From the NCBI GenBank assembly GCA_963731125.1, contig CAVSVP010000004.1, forward strand, positions 62,001 through 126,000: 64,000 nucleotides of DNA, in the 5' to 3' direction. Positions 42,800-52,690 of this stretch are shown piece after piece. This stretch comes from CAVSVP01 sp963731125 (GTDB lineage Bacteria > Pseudomonadota > Gammaproteobacteria > Competibacterales > Competibacteraceae). Each line of letters begins with the position of its first letter. The stretch's first letter is position 1. Below the pieces are notes generated by a model. It searched no databases, had not been told where the DNA came from, and saw only the letters and a program-made list of their open reading frames with translations. A program made the translations under genes and the position numbers.

Positions 42800-44311
42800 C
42801 TAGAAAGCGCTGTGCAGATCGAAAACATTACTTTCTTCTCCGGCACGCTTGCCTTTGGCCTGGTCATGACGTTGTTGCTCCAGAGAATCCAGATAGGCTC
42901 CGTCGATATCGCCGGTAACGTACTCACCGGTAAAACAAGAGGTATCAAACCGTTTGAGTTTACGGTTGCCGCGCCGCACCGCCTCTTCTAAATCGGCTAA
43001 ATCCTGAAAGATTAAGCGATCTGCACCGATGGCCTTGGCCACCTCTTCTTCGGTACGATTGTGGGCAATTAGTTCATGGACTGCCGGCATATCAATGCCA
43101 TAGACATTGGGATAACGCACCGGTGGTGCGGCCGAGGCGAAGTACACCTTACGAGCTCCGGCATCTCGAGCCATTTCGATGATCTGTTCAGAGGTTGTGC
43201 CGCGCACAATGGAATCGTCCACTAACAGTACGTTTTTATCCCGAAACTCCAAAGAGATGGCATTGAGCTTCTGGCGGACCGATCGTTGGCGCATCTTTTG
43301 GCCGGGCATGATAAAAGTGCGGGCGATATAGCGGTTCTTGATAAAACCCTCGCGATATTTAACGCCCAGACCAGAAGCCATTTGCAACGCGGCAGTACGG
43401 CTCGTATCGGGAACAGGAATCACCACGTCGATATCATGGTCTGGCCAAACCCGTAAAATTTTTTCCGCTAGGTAATCACCCATGCGCAACCGGGCCTTGT
43501 GGACAGAGACATCGTCAATAATGGAATCCGGTCGAGCTAGATAGACAAACTCGAAAATGCAGGGAGAGTAGCAGGGATGATCCGCACACTGACAGGTGTA
43601 AACGCGTCCGTTGACATCGATAAATATTGCCTCACCTGGCGCTATGTCATGCACGGATTCAAAGCCTAAGCAGTCCATGGCCACGCTTTCGGAGGCTACC
43701 ATATGCTCTATGCCTGCCTCAGTAACACGCCGGCCATAGACTAAGGGGCGAATCCCGTAAGGATCCCGGAAAGCGAGAATCCCGTAGCCAATAATCAAAG
43801 CCACGGCGGCGTAAGCACCGCGTACGCGGCGGTGCACGGCGCGTACGGCATCAAAAACATCATGATGATCAATTGACAGTTTATTACACCGTTGCAGCTC
43901 GTGGGCAAATACATTCAGCAGAATCTCTGAGTCGGAGTCTGTGTTGATATGACGTAGGTCTGAACGGAATAGCTCATCCTTCAACTCAGCGGTATTGGTG
44001 AGATTGCCGTTATGGGCCAGCGTGATACCGAAAGGCGAGTTTACGTAAAAGGGTTGAGCCTCGGCTGAGTTGGAACTTCCGGCGGTAGGATAGCGCACAT
44101 GGCCGATGCCCATGTTGCCAAGCAGGCGCCGCATATGACGCGTGCGGAACACATCCCGCACCAGCCCATTGTCTTTGCGCAAGAACAAACGCCCGTTTTG
44201 GCAAGTTGCCATACCCGCGGCATCCTGGCCGCGGTGCTGCAATACAGTGAGACCATCAAACAAGCTTTGATTGACTGGACTACGTGCCACGATGCCGATT
44301 ATGCCGCACAT
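42800..44311 (-). CDS. purF: Amidophosphoribosyltransferase
   Basis: A 503-residue enzyme that starts purine synthesis, using glutamine and PRPP to make phosphoribosylamine. The N-terminal nucleophile Cys2 is in MCGIIGIVARSPVNQ (no propeptide), with GHVRYPTAGSS following. The PRPP-binding loop is NVLLVDDSIVRGTTSEQII and the flexible region VIPVPDTSRTAALQMA is conserved. The Fe-S Cys residues of Bacillus-type enzymes are absent, as expected in gammaproteobacteria. It is separated by about 50 nt from cvpA upstream, consistent with a single operon. Confidence 0.97.
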   Translation of the reverse strand: MCGIIGIVARSPVNQSLFDGLTVLQHRGQDAAGMATCQNGRLFLRKDNGLVRDVFRTRHMRRLLGNMGIGHVRYPTAGSSNSAEAQPFYVNSPFGITLAHNGNLTNTAELKDELFRSDLRHINTDSDSEILLNVFAHELQRCNKLSIDHHDVFDAVRAVHRRVRGAYAAVALIIGYGILAFRDPYGIRPLVYGRRVTEAGIEHMVASESVAMDCLGFESVHDIAPGEAIFIDVNGRVYTCQCADHPCYSPCIFEFVYLARPDSIIDDVSVHKARLRMGDYLAEKILRVWPDHDIDVVIPVPDTSRTAALQMASGLGVKYREGFIKNRYIARTFIMPGQKMRQRSVRQKLNAISLEFRDKNVLLVDDSIVRGTTSEQIIEMARDAGARKVYFASAAPPVRYPNVYGIDMPAVHELIAHNRTEEEVAKAIGADRLIFQDLADLEEAVRRGNRKLKRFDTSCFTGEYVTGDIDGAYLDSLEQQRHDQAKGKRAGEESNVFDLHSAF

Positions 44312-44362
44312 ACTGGACCTCTATACAAGGAGCAGAACTGAAACCGCAAGGGCGAGTAAAAG

Positions 44363-44878
44363 TCATGGGAAGTGAAAATGCTCGGCAAGGTTAGGTGGTA
44401 AAACTTCCCATAGCCATTTGGCTATTAGCTGAAAGTATGGTAACAGGGAAGAGTGTTTCCACCACGAACTTTCCAAAAAAGATGTCAAACCCGCTAGCAA
44501 CACTAGAACGATGATAAACAACATGCCGCGTAGCGCGCCCAAAAGAGTTCCCAAGCAACGTTCGGCGCCGGTTAACCTAACAGTTCGTATCCATTGGGCT
44601 ATACTGAGATTAATCAGTCCTCCCAGCATAAGTATACCTAAAAATAGGACGCCGAAAGCCAGAATAATTTGCACCGAAGTGACATGGACAGAGTGAGCCA
44701 TATAGGCTGCAGCACTATCGCCGAACACTAAAGTCACCATTAAAGCGCTCAGCCAGCTTGCTAAGGAAATGCTTTCCTTCAATAGGCCACGCCATAATCC
44801 TATGAAAGCAGATACGGCAATCGTTCCTAAAATAAAATAGTCAATCCAAATCAATATGTTCGCCACCTTCCTGGTCAA
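44363..44878 (-). CDS. cvpA: CvpA family inner-membrane protein
   Basis: A 171-residue protein with four predicted helices, beginning IDYFILGTIAVSAFIGLWRG. The conserved central part is AFGVLFLGILMLGGLINLSI, then ERCLGTLLGALRGMLFIIVL. This is CvpA, originally linked to colicin V secretion and often co-transcribed with purF. The start may lie at 44878 or a few codons later, as the usual opening is IDY. Spacing with purF (about 50 nt) and with dedD (148 nt) suggests a common operon. Confidence 0.9.
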   Translation of the reverse strand: MTRKVANILIWIDYFILGTIAVSAFIGLWRGLLKESISLASWLSALMVTLVFGDSAAAYMAHSVHVTSVQIILAFGVLFLGILMLGGLINLSIAQWIRTVRLTGAERCLGTLLGALRGMLFIIVLVLLAGLTSFLESSWWKHSSLLPYFQLIAKWLWEVLPPNLAEHFHFP

Positions 44879-45025
44879 AACGCCGAATTTCCATAGTTCA
44901 ATAAAATTCTTTTTTACCTTTTTCGATAATAACGACTGTCTTGGAGACCTAGAAGCTTTTTTTATAAATTTATCAAAAATAAGACCGAAAAATAGTGTTT
45001 GACCGCTGATGGCGGTTTACAAAAA

Positions 45026-45928
45026 TCAATTGTTTAAAGATATCACTTGGCCATTGAGGCCGGCTAGGCGCTGCAGGCGCAGTAAAATTTCTTCACTTTG
45101 CATGCGCGAGGGTTGTGGCCCGATGCGCACTCGATAAAGGGTACGTGTACCTGATGTGGTAGGCTCCACAAAGGCCTTAAAACCCTGGCTGCGCAATCTG
45201 TCGCGCAGTTCGTTGGCGTTCTGGGATTGGGAAAAACTACCTGCCTGCACCAGCCAAGCGAAGCTGTCGTGATCAGTCGCGGTGGGCACGGAGACTCTAG
45301 CAGATGTGGCTGCCGTGCCGGCTCGTCCGATTAATTCAACTTTGGGTAATGCGATTTTTCTCGTTTGCTCTCTGGGTGCTTGTGCACTGGGAGGCGGCGC
45401 ATTGCCATTGTGAGCGTTAGGTTCTTGTGTGCCGACGGCTTGCTCTCTGGGAATTTGTGCCTTGGCGGATAATTCTTCAGCGAATGGTTTTTTAGCGTTT
45501 TCAGTGGCTGCCTTCTGTGTACTGGCGGAGCGTTCTATGGGGATCTGCGCTTTGGTAGAGAATTCACTATCCGTCTGTAAAGCATGTTGCCTGACGGGTG
45601 CGTCAGCAGTATCCGCGGTGTCCGGTGGCGGTGGAGGTTCACTCGGTGCGCTGAACGGCTCAGCAATTGATGGACTTTCAGCAGCAGACGGTAAGGGTGG
45701 CGATACGGTGGGTATGTTTTCCGGGGCTATGGGCGTCGGTTGAGCTGGAGGCAGTGAAATAGTCATGCTAGGGTTTGCCGTTTGCGGCTCAGGACGTGGA
45801 GGAATCGTTGTGTTAACCAAGGGTTCGTCCGGTTCGTCTGGTTCTTTAAGGAGTTCCGGAACAAAAATGACAACTAACGCCATTACAACTAGCGCGCCGA
45901 TTAAGCGCTGTTTCAGTTGGTTAGTCAA
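45026..45928 (-). CDS. dedD: DedD-like SPOR-domain protein
   Basis: A 300-residue inner-membrane protein: N-terminal helix (LIGALVVMALVVIFVPELL), a long Pro/Glu/Ala-rich periplasmic linker (residues ~35-215, with two near-repeats of AKAQIPIERSASTQKAATEN/SAKAQIPREQAVGTQEPN type) and a C-terminal SPOR domain (FAWLVQAGSFSQSQNANELR, RVRIGPQPSRMQSEEILLR). SPOR domains bind denuded septal peptidoglycan, so it likely helps cell division. The neighbours folC and cvpA confirm dedD. The linker repeats look like recent internal duplication. Confidence 0.9.
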   Translation of the reverse strand: MTNQLKQRLIGALVVMALVVIFVPELLKEPDEPDEPLVNTTIPPRPEPQTANPSMTISLPPAQPTPIAPENIPTVSPPLPSAAESPSIAEPFSAPSEPPPPPDTADTADAPVRQHALQTDSEFSTKAQIPIERSASTQKAATENAKKPFAEELSAKAQIPREQAVGTQEPNAHNGNAPPPSAQAPREQTRKIALPKVELIGRAGTAATSARVSVPTATDHDSFAWLVQAGSFSQSQNANELRDRLRSQGFKAFVEPTTSGTRTLYRVRIGPQPSRMQSEEILLRLQRLAGLNGQVISLNN

Positions 45929-45949
45929 ATCCTAGCCCTCCCGATGCTG

Positions 45950-47242
45950 TCAATAAGACTGATCACCATCACCGCCAATATATACCATTGCCTCGGCGAC
46001 AGTGTGAAAGGAGCCGCAGATTAAAATGCGGTCACCTCCGGCGGCCTCCTGCCTGGCAGCACGACAAGCGTCCGCGACGCTGGAGAAGTGGGTAATCACT
46101 CCCTTGACCGCCGCCGTTTTCAGGGTAATTGCGAGTTGCTCTCCGGACTGGCCGCGCGACCCCTGCAGCGTTGCCGTATACCAGCAGTGTACCGCACTGT
46201 CTAGTACTCGGGCTACGCTAACCGTATCCTTATCCTGTAGCATGCCAAGCACGGCTCTGGTGACTCCGACGCAAGGTCGAGTTGCTAAGGTATGAGCCAG
46301 GGCATTGGCGCCATGTGCATTATGAGTAACATCGAGAATCCATTCAACCGGTCCGGGAATAATCTGAAAACGTCCGGGAAGATAAGCTGCCGTTAATCCT
46401 CGGCACGCCGCTTCGGGATAAACCGACAAGCTGGCATGTAAAGCTGTTAACGCCATCAAAGCAGCAGCGGCATTCGCTAATTGGTGATCGCCGGTCAAGG
46501 TCGGCACAGGAAGCGCCTGCAACCACGTATTCCCGTGCCACCAACTCCAATTCTTGGCATTTCGGCGAAACCCATAATCCCTATTGACTTGGTAAAGTCG
46601 GGCGTCTAGTGCACGGGCCCGTGCCACAAGGCTAGTTGGCGGCATAGGATCAGCACAAATGGCAGGCCGGTCCCGGCGGAAAATGCCCGCCTTCTCGTAG
46701 CCGATGCTCTCGCGATCAGGTCCTAGCCATTCGCTATGGTCGATGCCAATGGAAGTCACCACGGCAGCGTCGGCATCCAGCAGATTGACGGCGTCTAAGC
46801 GTCCTCCCAAACCGACCTCTAGTACAGCCACTGCGACGCCTCTCGCGCGAAAAATATCGAGTGCGGCCAAAGTGCCGAACTCAAAATAGGTGAGGGAAAG
46901 GTCATTTCGCGCAGCATCGATACGGGCGAAAGCTTGACAGAGCATCCCATCGTCAATCGCTACCCCGTTTACCCGGATACGCTCGTTATAGCGTAACAAG
47001 TGCGGCGAGGTATAGGCGCCAACCGAGTATCCTGAGGCACGCAGGATAGCGTCGAGAAAAGCGGTGCAGGAACCTTTGCCGTTGGTGCCGCCCACAGTAA
47101 TGACAGGATACGGCGGCTTATCTAAAGCCAATCGTTTAGCGACGGTTCGTACCCGTTCAAGACCCAGGTCGATCGCTTGAGGATGCAGGGTTTCCTGCCA
47201 GGTCAACCATTGTGTGAGAGAAGCAAAACGTGGAGCTAACAT
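45950..47242 (-). CDS. folC: Dihydrofolate synthase / folylpolyglutamate synthase
   Basis: A 430-residue Mur-ligase-family enzyme that adds glutamate to dihydropteroate and folates. The P-loop is ITVGGTNGKGSCTAFLDAIL (~residues 47-66); the Mg site includes YFEFGTLAALDIF and VLEVGLGGRLDAVN, and SIGIDHSEWLGPDRESIGYE is diagnostic. The C-terminal domain has DVTHNAHGANALAHTL and LICGSFHTVAEAM. It is 21 nt upstream of dedD and 36 nt after accD. Confidence 0.96.
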   Translation of the reverse strand: MLAPRFASLTQWLTWQETLHPQAIDLGLERVRTVAKRLALDKPPYPVITVGGTNGKGSCTAFLDAILRASGYSVGAYTSPHLLRYNERIRVNGVAIDDGMLCQAFARIDAARNDLSLTYFEFGTLAALDIFRARGVAVAVLEVGLGGRLDAVNLLDADAAVVTSIGIDHSEWLGPDRESIGYEKAGIFRRDRPAICADPMPPTSLVARARALDARLYQVNRDYGFRRNAKNWSWWHGNTWLQALPVPTLTGDHQLANAAAALMALTALHASLSVYPEAACRGLTAAYLPGRFQIIPGPVEWILDVTHNAHGANALAHTLATRPCVGVTRAVLGMLQDKDTVSVARVLDSAVHCWYTATLQGSRGQSGEQLAITLKTAAVKGVITHFSSVADACRAARQEAAGGDRILICGSFHTVAEAMVYIGGDGDQSY

Positions 47243-47278
47243 GGCGCAGGATAACCGCTTAAATACAGAGTCAACCGT

Positions 47279-48160
47279 TTAACGCTGGGATTCAGGAGCG
47301 TGGCGATGGGTAAGCATGGCGAGTAGCGTCGCCAGGCGATCACGCATTTGGCGACGATCGACGATCATATCGATGGCGCCGTGCTCCAGCAAAAACTCAC
47401 TGCGCTGGAAACCTTCAGGCAGTTTTTCCCGCACCGTCTGTTCAATCACTCGGGGACCGGCAAAGCCAATCAGTGCTTTCGGTTCGGCAATATTAATATC
47501 TCCTAACATAGCTAGACTTGCCGATACACCGCCGGTAGTAGGATCAGTAAGCACCGAGATATAAGGTATGCCCTTGACAGAGAGACGGGTCAGAATGGCG
47601 CTAGTTTTAGCCATTTGCATCAGGGATGTTAAGGCTTCCTGCATACGGGCGCCGCCGCTAGCGGAGAAACAAACCAGTGGAATGGAATCCTGTAGGGAAA
47701 CCTCGGCGGCCTGCACAAAGCGTTCTCCCACTGCGGATCCCATGGAGCCCGCCATGAATTCAAATTCAAAGGCCGCTGCAACCGTGGGAATCCCCTTAAC
47801 TTGGCCGCGCATAACGATCAAGGCATCTTTTTCGCCACTAAATTTTTGTGCCTGCTGGAGCCGGTCCTTGTACTTCTTGCTGTCCTTAAACTTAAGAAAA
47901 TCCAGCGGTTCGATATTGTTGGCAAGTTCTGAACGTCCTTCCTCATCCAAAAAACTTTCCAAGCGCTTGCGTGCGCTGAGGCGCATGTGATGACTGCATT
48001 TAGGACAGACGTTCAGATTACGTTCCAATTCAGCTCCGTATAATACCGAGCTGCAGTTTTCGCATTTACTCCACAAACCTTCTGGGATTTGGCGTTTGTT
48101 GCCGCCTACGGTGCGGATCCGTGAAGGTTTTAATTTTTCAAACCAGCTGGGAATTTCCAT
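47279..48160 (-). CDS. accD: Acetyl-CoA carboxylase carboxyltransferase beta subunit
   Basis: A 293-residue subunit of the carboxyltransferase that makes malonyl-CoA with AccA. It has the four-Cys zinc ribbon CENCSSVLYGAELERN...CPKCSHH at residues ~33-57. The crotonase-like core contains VCFSASGGARMQEALTSLMQ and LTDPTTGGVSASLAMLGDIN, the oxyanion and CoA-binding sites. The ATG at 48160 is 15 nt after trpA, in the order trpA-accD-folC. Confidence 0.97.
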   Translation of the reverse strand: MEIPSWFEKLKPSRIRTVGGNKRQIPEGLWSKCENCSSVLYGAELERNLNVCPKCSHHMRLSARKRLESFLDEEGRSELANNIEPLDFLKFKDSKKYKDRLQQAQKFSGEKDALIVMRGQVKGIPTVAAAFEFEFMAGSMGSAVGERFVQAAEVSLQDSIPLVCFSASGGARMQEALTSLMQMAKTSAILTRLSVKGIPYISVLTDPTTGGVSASLAMLGDINIAEPKALIGFAGPRVIEQTVREKLPEGFQRSEFLLEHGAIDMIVDRRQMRDRLATLLAMLTHRHAPESQR

Positions 48161-48174
48161 TTTTACCGACTGCG

Positions 48175-48987
48175 TTACAATGAAGCTTCGTCCATGGCTT
48201 GCCGCATGGCGGATAGCAGATGAGTCACCTCGGTTTGCATACGCGCCGGGTCTGCGGCAAACTCTCCAATACGTGAAACGAGGGCGCTGCCTACGACAAC
48301 GGCGTCCGCTATGCGGGAGACGGCTGCTGCCGACGGAGCGTCCTTGATGCCGAAACCGACGCCTATCGGAAGGTCGGTATAGGCGCGGATGGCATCCACC
48401 TTTTGCTGCACGGCGGCCACATCCAAGGTTGCCGAACCCGTGACACCTTTTAGGGAGACGTAATACACATAACCGCGGGCTAATGCTACCACGCGTTTAA
48501 TGCGTTCTGGCGAGCTGGTGGGAGCCAGCAGAAAAATAGGATCAATGCCCGCCATCGTTAACACATGGGTTAAGTCTTGGGCTTCTTCGGGGGGTAGGTC
48601 TACCGTTAGCAATCCGTCTACACCAACGGCGCTGGCGGCTTTGGCAAAGGTCTCGTAGCCCATGGCTTCAGTCGGGTTTAAGTAACCCATCAGGATGACC
48701 GGTGTGTCCTGATTATCCTGGCGGAATTGAGCAACCATATCGAGTACCTGATGTAAGGATACCCCCTGGGCCAAAGCGCGTTCACAGGCCTTCTGGATCA
48801 CCGGTCCGTCGGCCATGGGGTCGGAAAAGGGCACACCCAGTTCGATGACATCGGCGCCCGCGGCAACGAGAGCATGTAGCAAAGGTACCGTGGCATCCGG
48901 CCGCGGGTCACCGGCAGTGATATACGGAATCAACGCCTTGCGTCCCTCACGGTGCAGGGTTTGAAAGCAGGAAGTAATCCGGCGCAT
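48175..48987 (-). CDS. trpA: Tryptophan synthase alpha subunit
   Basis: A 270-residue TIM-barrel enzyme that splits indole-3-glycerol phosphate to indole and glyceraldehyde-3-phosphate. The catalytic Glu and Asp are in VIELGVPFSDPMADGPVIQK and DGLLTVDLPPEEAQDL. The phosphate site is IGVGFGIKDAPSAAAVSRI. It follows trpB after 14 nt, and the pair forms the tunnelled synthase. Confidence 0.97.
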   Translation of the reverse strand: MRRITSCFQTLHREGRKALIPYITAGDPRPDATVPLLHALVAAGADVIELGVPFSDPMADGPVIQKACERALAQGVSLHQVLDMVAQFRQDNQDTPVILMGYLNPTEAMGYETFAKAASAVGVDGLLTVDLPPEEAQDLTHVLTMAGIDPIFLLAPTSSPERIKRVVALARGYVYYVSLKGVTGSATLDVAAVQQKVDAIRAYTDLPIGVGFGIKDAPSAAAVSRIADAVVVGSALVSRIGEFAADPARMQTEVTHLLSAMRQAMDEASL

Positions 48988-49001
48988 GATTAACGGACTC
49001 C

Positions 49002-50201
49002 TCAGAGCTCTATGCCATCCAGGGAGGCAACGGTGTTAATATCCTTGTCGCCGCGTCCCGAGAGATTGAGAATAATCACTTGCTCCCGCTGCATCGTTGC
49101 TGCCAGCTTGTTGACATAGGCCAGTGCGTGACTGGATTCTAGAGCCGGGATAATGCCTTCTGTACGGGTTAGCGCATGGAAAGCTGTTAAGGCCTCGGTA
49201 TCGGTGATAGATACATAATCGACGCGTCCGGTATCCCTTAACCAGGCGTGTTCCGGTCCCACTCCGGGATAATCCAGACCGGCTGAAACGGAATGAGCCG
49301 GTAAAATTTGACCGTTCTCGTCTTCTAACAAATAGGTGCGATTGCCGTGCAGTACACCAGGCCGTCCGGCACATAAGGGGGCGGAGTGGTGCCGGGTCGC
49401 AATCCCTTCGCCAGCGGCCTCTACGCCGTAGAGGGCGACTTGGGGATCGTTTAAAAAGGGATAGAAAAGCCCAATGGCATTAGAACCGCCTCCTACGCAA
49501 GCCACTAAGGCATCCGGTAACGAACCGCGCTCGGCTAAGATCTGCTCCCGGGTCTCGCGGCCGATAACAGCTTGAAAATCTCGTACCATGGCAGGGTAAG
49601 GATGTGGGCCGGCTACCGAGCCGATGATATAAAAAGTGTTATCTACGTTAGTTACCCAGTCGCGCAGGGCCTCGTTAAGGGCATCTTTGAGAGTTCGTGA
49701 GCCGGACTCCACGGGTACTACAGTGGCGCCCAACAGGCGCATACGGTAGACGTTGAGGGATTGCCGGTGGACATCCTCTAGCCCCATGTAAATCACGCAC
49801 TCCAGGCCGAGCCGGGCGGCTACGGTAGCAGTAGCTACACCATGCTGGCCGGCACCCGTTTCAGCAATAATCCGGGTTTTGCCCATGCGCTTGGCGAGCA
49901 GGGCCTGACCTACGGTGTTGTTGATCTTATGGGCTCCGGTATGATTCAGATCTTCACGCTTTAAGTAAATCTGAGCGCCGCCCAGTTGCTCGCTCCAGCG
50001 TGCTGCGTGGTAGAGCGGTGAGGGACGGCCTACGTAGTTGGATAAGTCCGTGTCTAATTCCGCCAGAAACACCGGCTCATCGCGGAAGCGTTGGTAGGCC
50101 GAATGCAACTCATGCAGGGCATCCATGAGCGTTTCGGCGACAAATTGTCCGCCATAGGGGCCGAAATGGCCACGGCTATCGGGAAACTGATGGTAATCCA
50201 T
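49002..50201 (-). CDS. trpB: Tryptophan synthase beta subunit
   Basis: A 399-residue PLP enzyme that joins indole and serine. The Lys is in HTGAHKINNTVGQALLAKRM; the phosphate loop is VACVGGGSNAIGLFYPF. ATG 50201 (MDYHQFPDSRGHFGPYGG) matches homologues; the frame to 50267 overlaps trpF and is not needed. Gap to trpF is 22 nt, to trpA 14 nt. No trpE, trpD, trpC or trpG is near, so the pathway is split as in pseudomonads. Confidence 0.97.
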   Translation of the reverse strand: MDYHQFPDSRGHFGPYGGQFVAETLMDALHELHSAYQRFRDEPVFLAELDTDLSNYVGRPSPLYHAARWSEQLGGAQIYLKREDLNHTGAHKINNTVGQALLAKRMGKTRIIAETGAGQHGVATATVAARLGLECVIYMGLEDVHRQSLNVYRMRLLGATVVPVESGSRTLKDALNEALRDWVTNVDNTFYIIGSVAGPHPYPAMVRDFQAVIGRETREQILAERGSLPDALVACVGGGSNAIGLFYPFLNDPQVALYGVEAAGEGIATRHHSAPLCAGRPGVLHGNRTYLLEDENGQILPAHSVSAGLDYPGVGPEHAWLRDTGRVDYVSITDTEALTAFHALTRTEGIIPALESSHALAYVNKLAATMQREQVIILNLSGRGDKDINTVASLDGIEL

Positions 50202-50223
50202 CGCTGGCTTAACGGTTGCCTGG

Positions 50224-50856
50224 TTATGCACGATATTCTCCGCTTTCCACACCTTTAATAAATGCACGCATCAAATCAGTATCTTTGATGCCTTTGGCTG
50301 ATTCTACGCCACTACTGACATCGACAGCGAAAGGCTGAAACCGTTTAATAGCCTCAGCGACATTATCCGGCGTTAGTCCACCGGCCAAAACGATCGGTTT
50401 GGGAAATTTTTCAGGGATCAACTGCCAGTCAAAGCGGCGACCGGAACCGCCAATCGTTGTGTTATCATGACTATCCAGCAACAGCCCTGCCGCCGTGGCA
50501 AAACGCCGGGCATAATCTTCTACACTCGCTGCAGCGCCCATGGGCACGGCTTTGATAAAAGGCAGCCCAAAGCCGGCGCAGACATCGGGATCCTCATTCC
50601 CGTGGAACTGCAACATGCCAAGCGGAACTTGGCGCAAGATATCATGGATTTCGGCGGGATCGGCGTTCACAAACAATCCGACCGGAGTGACGAAAGGTGG
50701 TAGTGCCAACACGATCTGCCGTGCGGTCAAGGGATCGATGGCGCGCGGGCTTTTGGCATAGAACACCAGACCAATAGCGTCTACCCCCAGCATAGCGGCA
50801 TTACAGCCATCCTGTGGGTGAGTGATCCCACAAACTTTGACACGAGTGCGATTCAT
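50224..50856 (-). CDS. trpF: Phosphoribosylanthranilate isomerase
   Basis: A 210-residue TIM-barrel enzyme of tryptophan synthesis. The catalytic Cys is in RVKVCGITHPQDG and the catalytic Asp in FAVDVSSGVESAKGIKD; LAGGLTPDNVAEAI is the phosphate site. It is the first gene of the trpFBA-accD-folC-dedD-cvpA-purF group and is divergent from mltF, so the 56-95 nt between them must hold its promoter. No trp leader/attenuator was recognised. Confidence 0.96.
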   Translation of the reverse strand: MNRTRVKVCGITHPQDGCNAAMLGVDAIGLVFYAKSPRAIDPLTARQIVLALPPFVTPVGLFVNADPAEIHDILRQVPLGMLQFHGNEDPDVCAGFGLPFIKAVPMGAAASVEDYARRFATAAGLLLDSHDNTTIGGSGRRFDWQLIPEKFPKPIVLAGGLTPDNVAEAIKRFQPFAVDVSSGVESAKGIKDTDLMRAFIKGVESGEYRA

Positions 50857-50951
50857 CGGTTGGAATAAGGCGAATCAGGACGTTTAGTGAACAGGAGCGT
50901 TTAACGTTTATATTGCAAAAGACTATTAAGAATACCGGATTTTGCTTAGCT

Positions 50952-52493
50952 ATGCCAATCCATCGACGCACACCTTTTTCACATCCGTCCTTAGCGGACA
51001 TCTTTTGGCGGGGAACGGTATGGAAACGAGTTGCCCTCTTGTTTGTTGTCGTTCTTTTTGGTCTTGCCGTATTTCCAGAACTGTTGCTGAAGAAACTGCC
51101 TGAAACTTCTGCGCCAGAGCCGCCGGACTCCTCTTCATCGTCCTCAGAAGTGTCGAGGGCTGAGTTGACTTTGGATGCTATCCGCCGCCAAGGTGAGCTC
51201 GTGATTCTGACCCGTAATGCACCCACCATTTATTACGAAGGACGCGAAGGGTTGGAAGGACCTGAACATGACTTAGCAACTTCCTTTGCCGAGTTTCTTG
51301 GAGTAAAGCCCCGCTTCAAGGTTTACTACAGTGTGGCTGAAATTCTTGCCGGGGTTCGTGCCGAAGAAGGTCATTTGGCCGCCGCCGCATTGACTCGCAC
51401 TGAGCAGCGGGAGCGGAAGTTTATCTTCGGTCCCGATTATCAAACCGTACGGCAGCAACTGGTTTGCCATCACGATGGACCCATTCCCAAAAGCATTACA
51501 GAGCTGTCGAGTTTGCGCCTTAGCGTTATTCGTGCCAGCAGCTATGAGGAAAACCTGAAGCACCTCAGGAAAAACTTTCCCAAGCTCAGCTGGGAAAGCA
51601 CCATTGAGCTGGATACCGAACAATTGTTAGAGCAGGTTTGGAAGCGGGAAATCGACTGCACGATTGCCGATTCCAATATCGTTGCTGTCAATCGCCGTTA
51701 TTATCCTGAACTGACGGTAGCATTTCCCATTGCCGAACAAGAATCCCTGGCCTGGGTGATAGCTCAGCAATCCAAGGTTTTGCTGCCGGCATTGAATACG
51801 TGGTTCAGGGAGTTGCAAAAGCGAGGTGATCTGGATGCTCTCGAAGAACGTTATTATGGACATGTGGATGTTTTTGATTATGTGGACATCCGAACCTTCC
51901 TGAGGCATATCAAGAAGCGCCTGTCGTTGTTGCGGCCATTATTTCAAAAAGCGGCTGCTAAACACGATTTTCCCTGGACCTTGCTAGCCGCGGTGGCCTA
52001 TCAGGAGTCCCACTGGAATCCCGAGGCTAAAAGTCCTACGGGAGTGCGAGGAATGATGATGCTTACCCGAGCTGCGGCCAAGGAGGTTGGCGTCAAAAAT
52101 CGCCTTAACCCGGTGCAGAGCGTTCGGGGTGGTTCTCTTTATCTTAAACAGATGAGGGAACGCCTGCCGGCATCGGTCCAGGGAGACGACCGACTTTGGT
52201 TTGCGTTAGCGGCTTATAATGTGGGCTTGGGGCATTTACAGGATGCCCGCAAGCTTGCGCGGCGGTTGGGTAAAAATCCCGATCTCTGGGTCGAGCTTAA
52301 GGAAGTGCTGCCCTTACTGGCCCGTCGGCAGTATTACCGAACGCTAAAGTACGGCTATGCGCGAGGCAGCGAACCGGTGCGTTATGTACAGCGGATTCGC
52401 GATTTTCAAGATGTTCTCGAGCAACAATTAGCCCAAGAGGTGAAAAAGACTCCCACTAAAGTTGCCAGCAGCGCACCGGGAGGTGTGCGGTAG
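50952..52493 (+). CDS. mltF: Membrane-bound lytic murein transglycosylase F
   Basis: A ~513-residue envelope enzyme from ATG 50952; an upstream TTG at 50913 is also in frame. The N-terminal helix (ALLFVVVLFGLAVFPELLL) anchors it. Residues ~80-290 form an SBP_bac_3-like regulatory domain (LVILTRNAPTIYYEG, ALTRTEQRERKFIFGP). Residues ~320-470 form the SLT domain with the catalytic Glu in AAVAYQESHWNPEAKSPTG and MMMLTRAAAKEVGV. It cleaves glycan strands of peptidoglycan to anhydro-muropeptides. It is divergent from trpF and followed by der after 198 nt. Confidence 0.93.
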   Translation: MPIHRRTPFSHPSLADIFWRGTVWKRVALLFVVVLFGLAVFPELLLKKLPETSAPEPPDSSSSSSEVSRAELTLDAIRRQGELVILTRNAPTIYYEGREGLEGPEHDLATSFAEFLGVKPRFKVYYSVAEILAGVRAEEGHLAAAALTRTEQRERKFIFGPDYQTVRQQLVCHHDGPIPKSITELSSLRLSVIRASSYEENLKHLRKNFPKLSWESTIELDTEQLLEQVWKREIDCTIADSNIVAVNRRYYPELTVAFPIAEQESLAWVIAQQSKVLLPALNTWFRELQKRGDLDALEERYYGHVDVFDYVDIRTFLRHIKKRLSLLRPLFQKAAAKHDFPWTLLAAVAYQESHWNPEAKSPTGVRGMMMLTRAAAKEVGVKNRLNPVQSVRGGSLYLKQMRERLPASVQGDDRLWFALAAYNVGLGHLQDARKLARRLGKNPDLWVELKEVLPLLARRQYYRTLKYGYARGSEPVRYVQRIRDFQDVLEQQLAQEVKKTPTKVASSAPGGVR

Positions 52494-52690
52494 CGAATCC
52501 CTGCAGGACGGTAGAATTAAGCGGCGGTGACATGTTCGCCTGGACAGCTAGCATCTGACTGATGCAAGGGGTCCATGGAACGGCATTTACGTAGCGTCGT
52601 TTTTCCAGGCTCCTTGGAGGACGTGTCATTTTCTTTTAACATGTGCGTATTCTCAGTTCCTTATTATCCGCCTCATCAAAGAGCCGCATT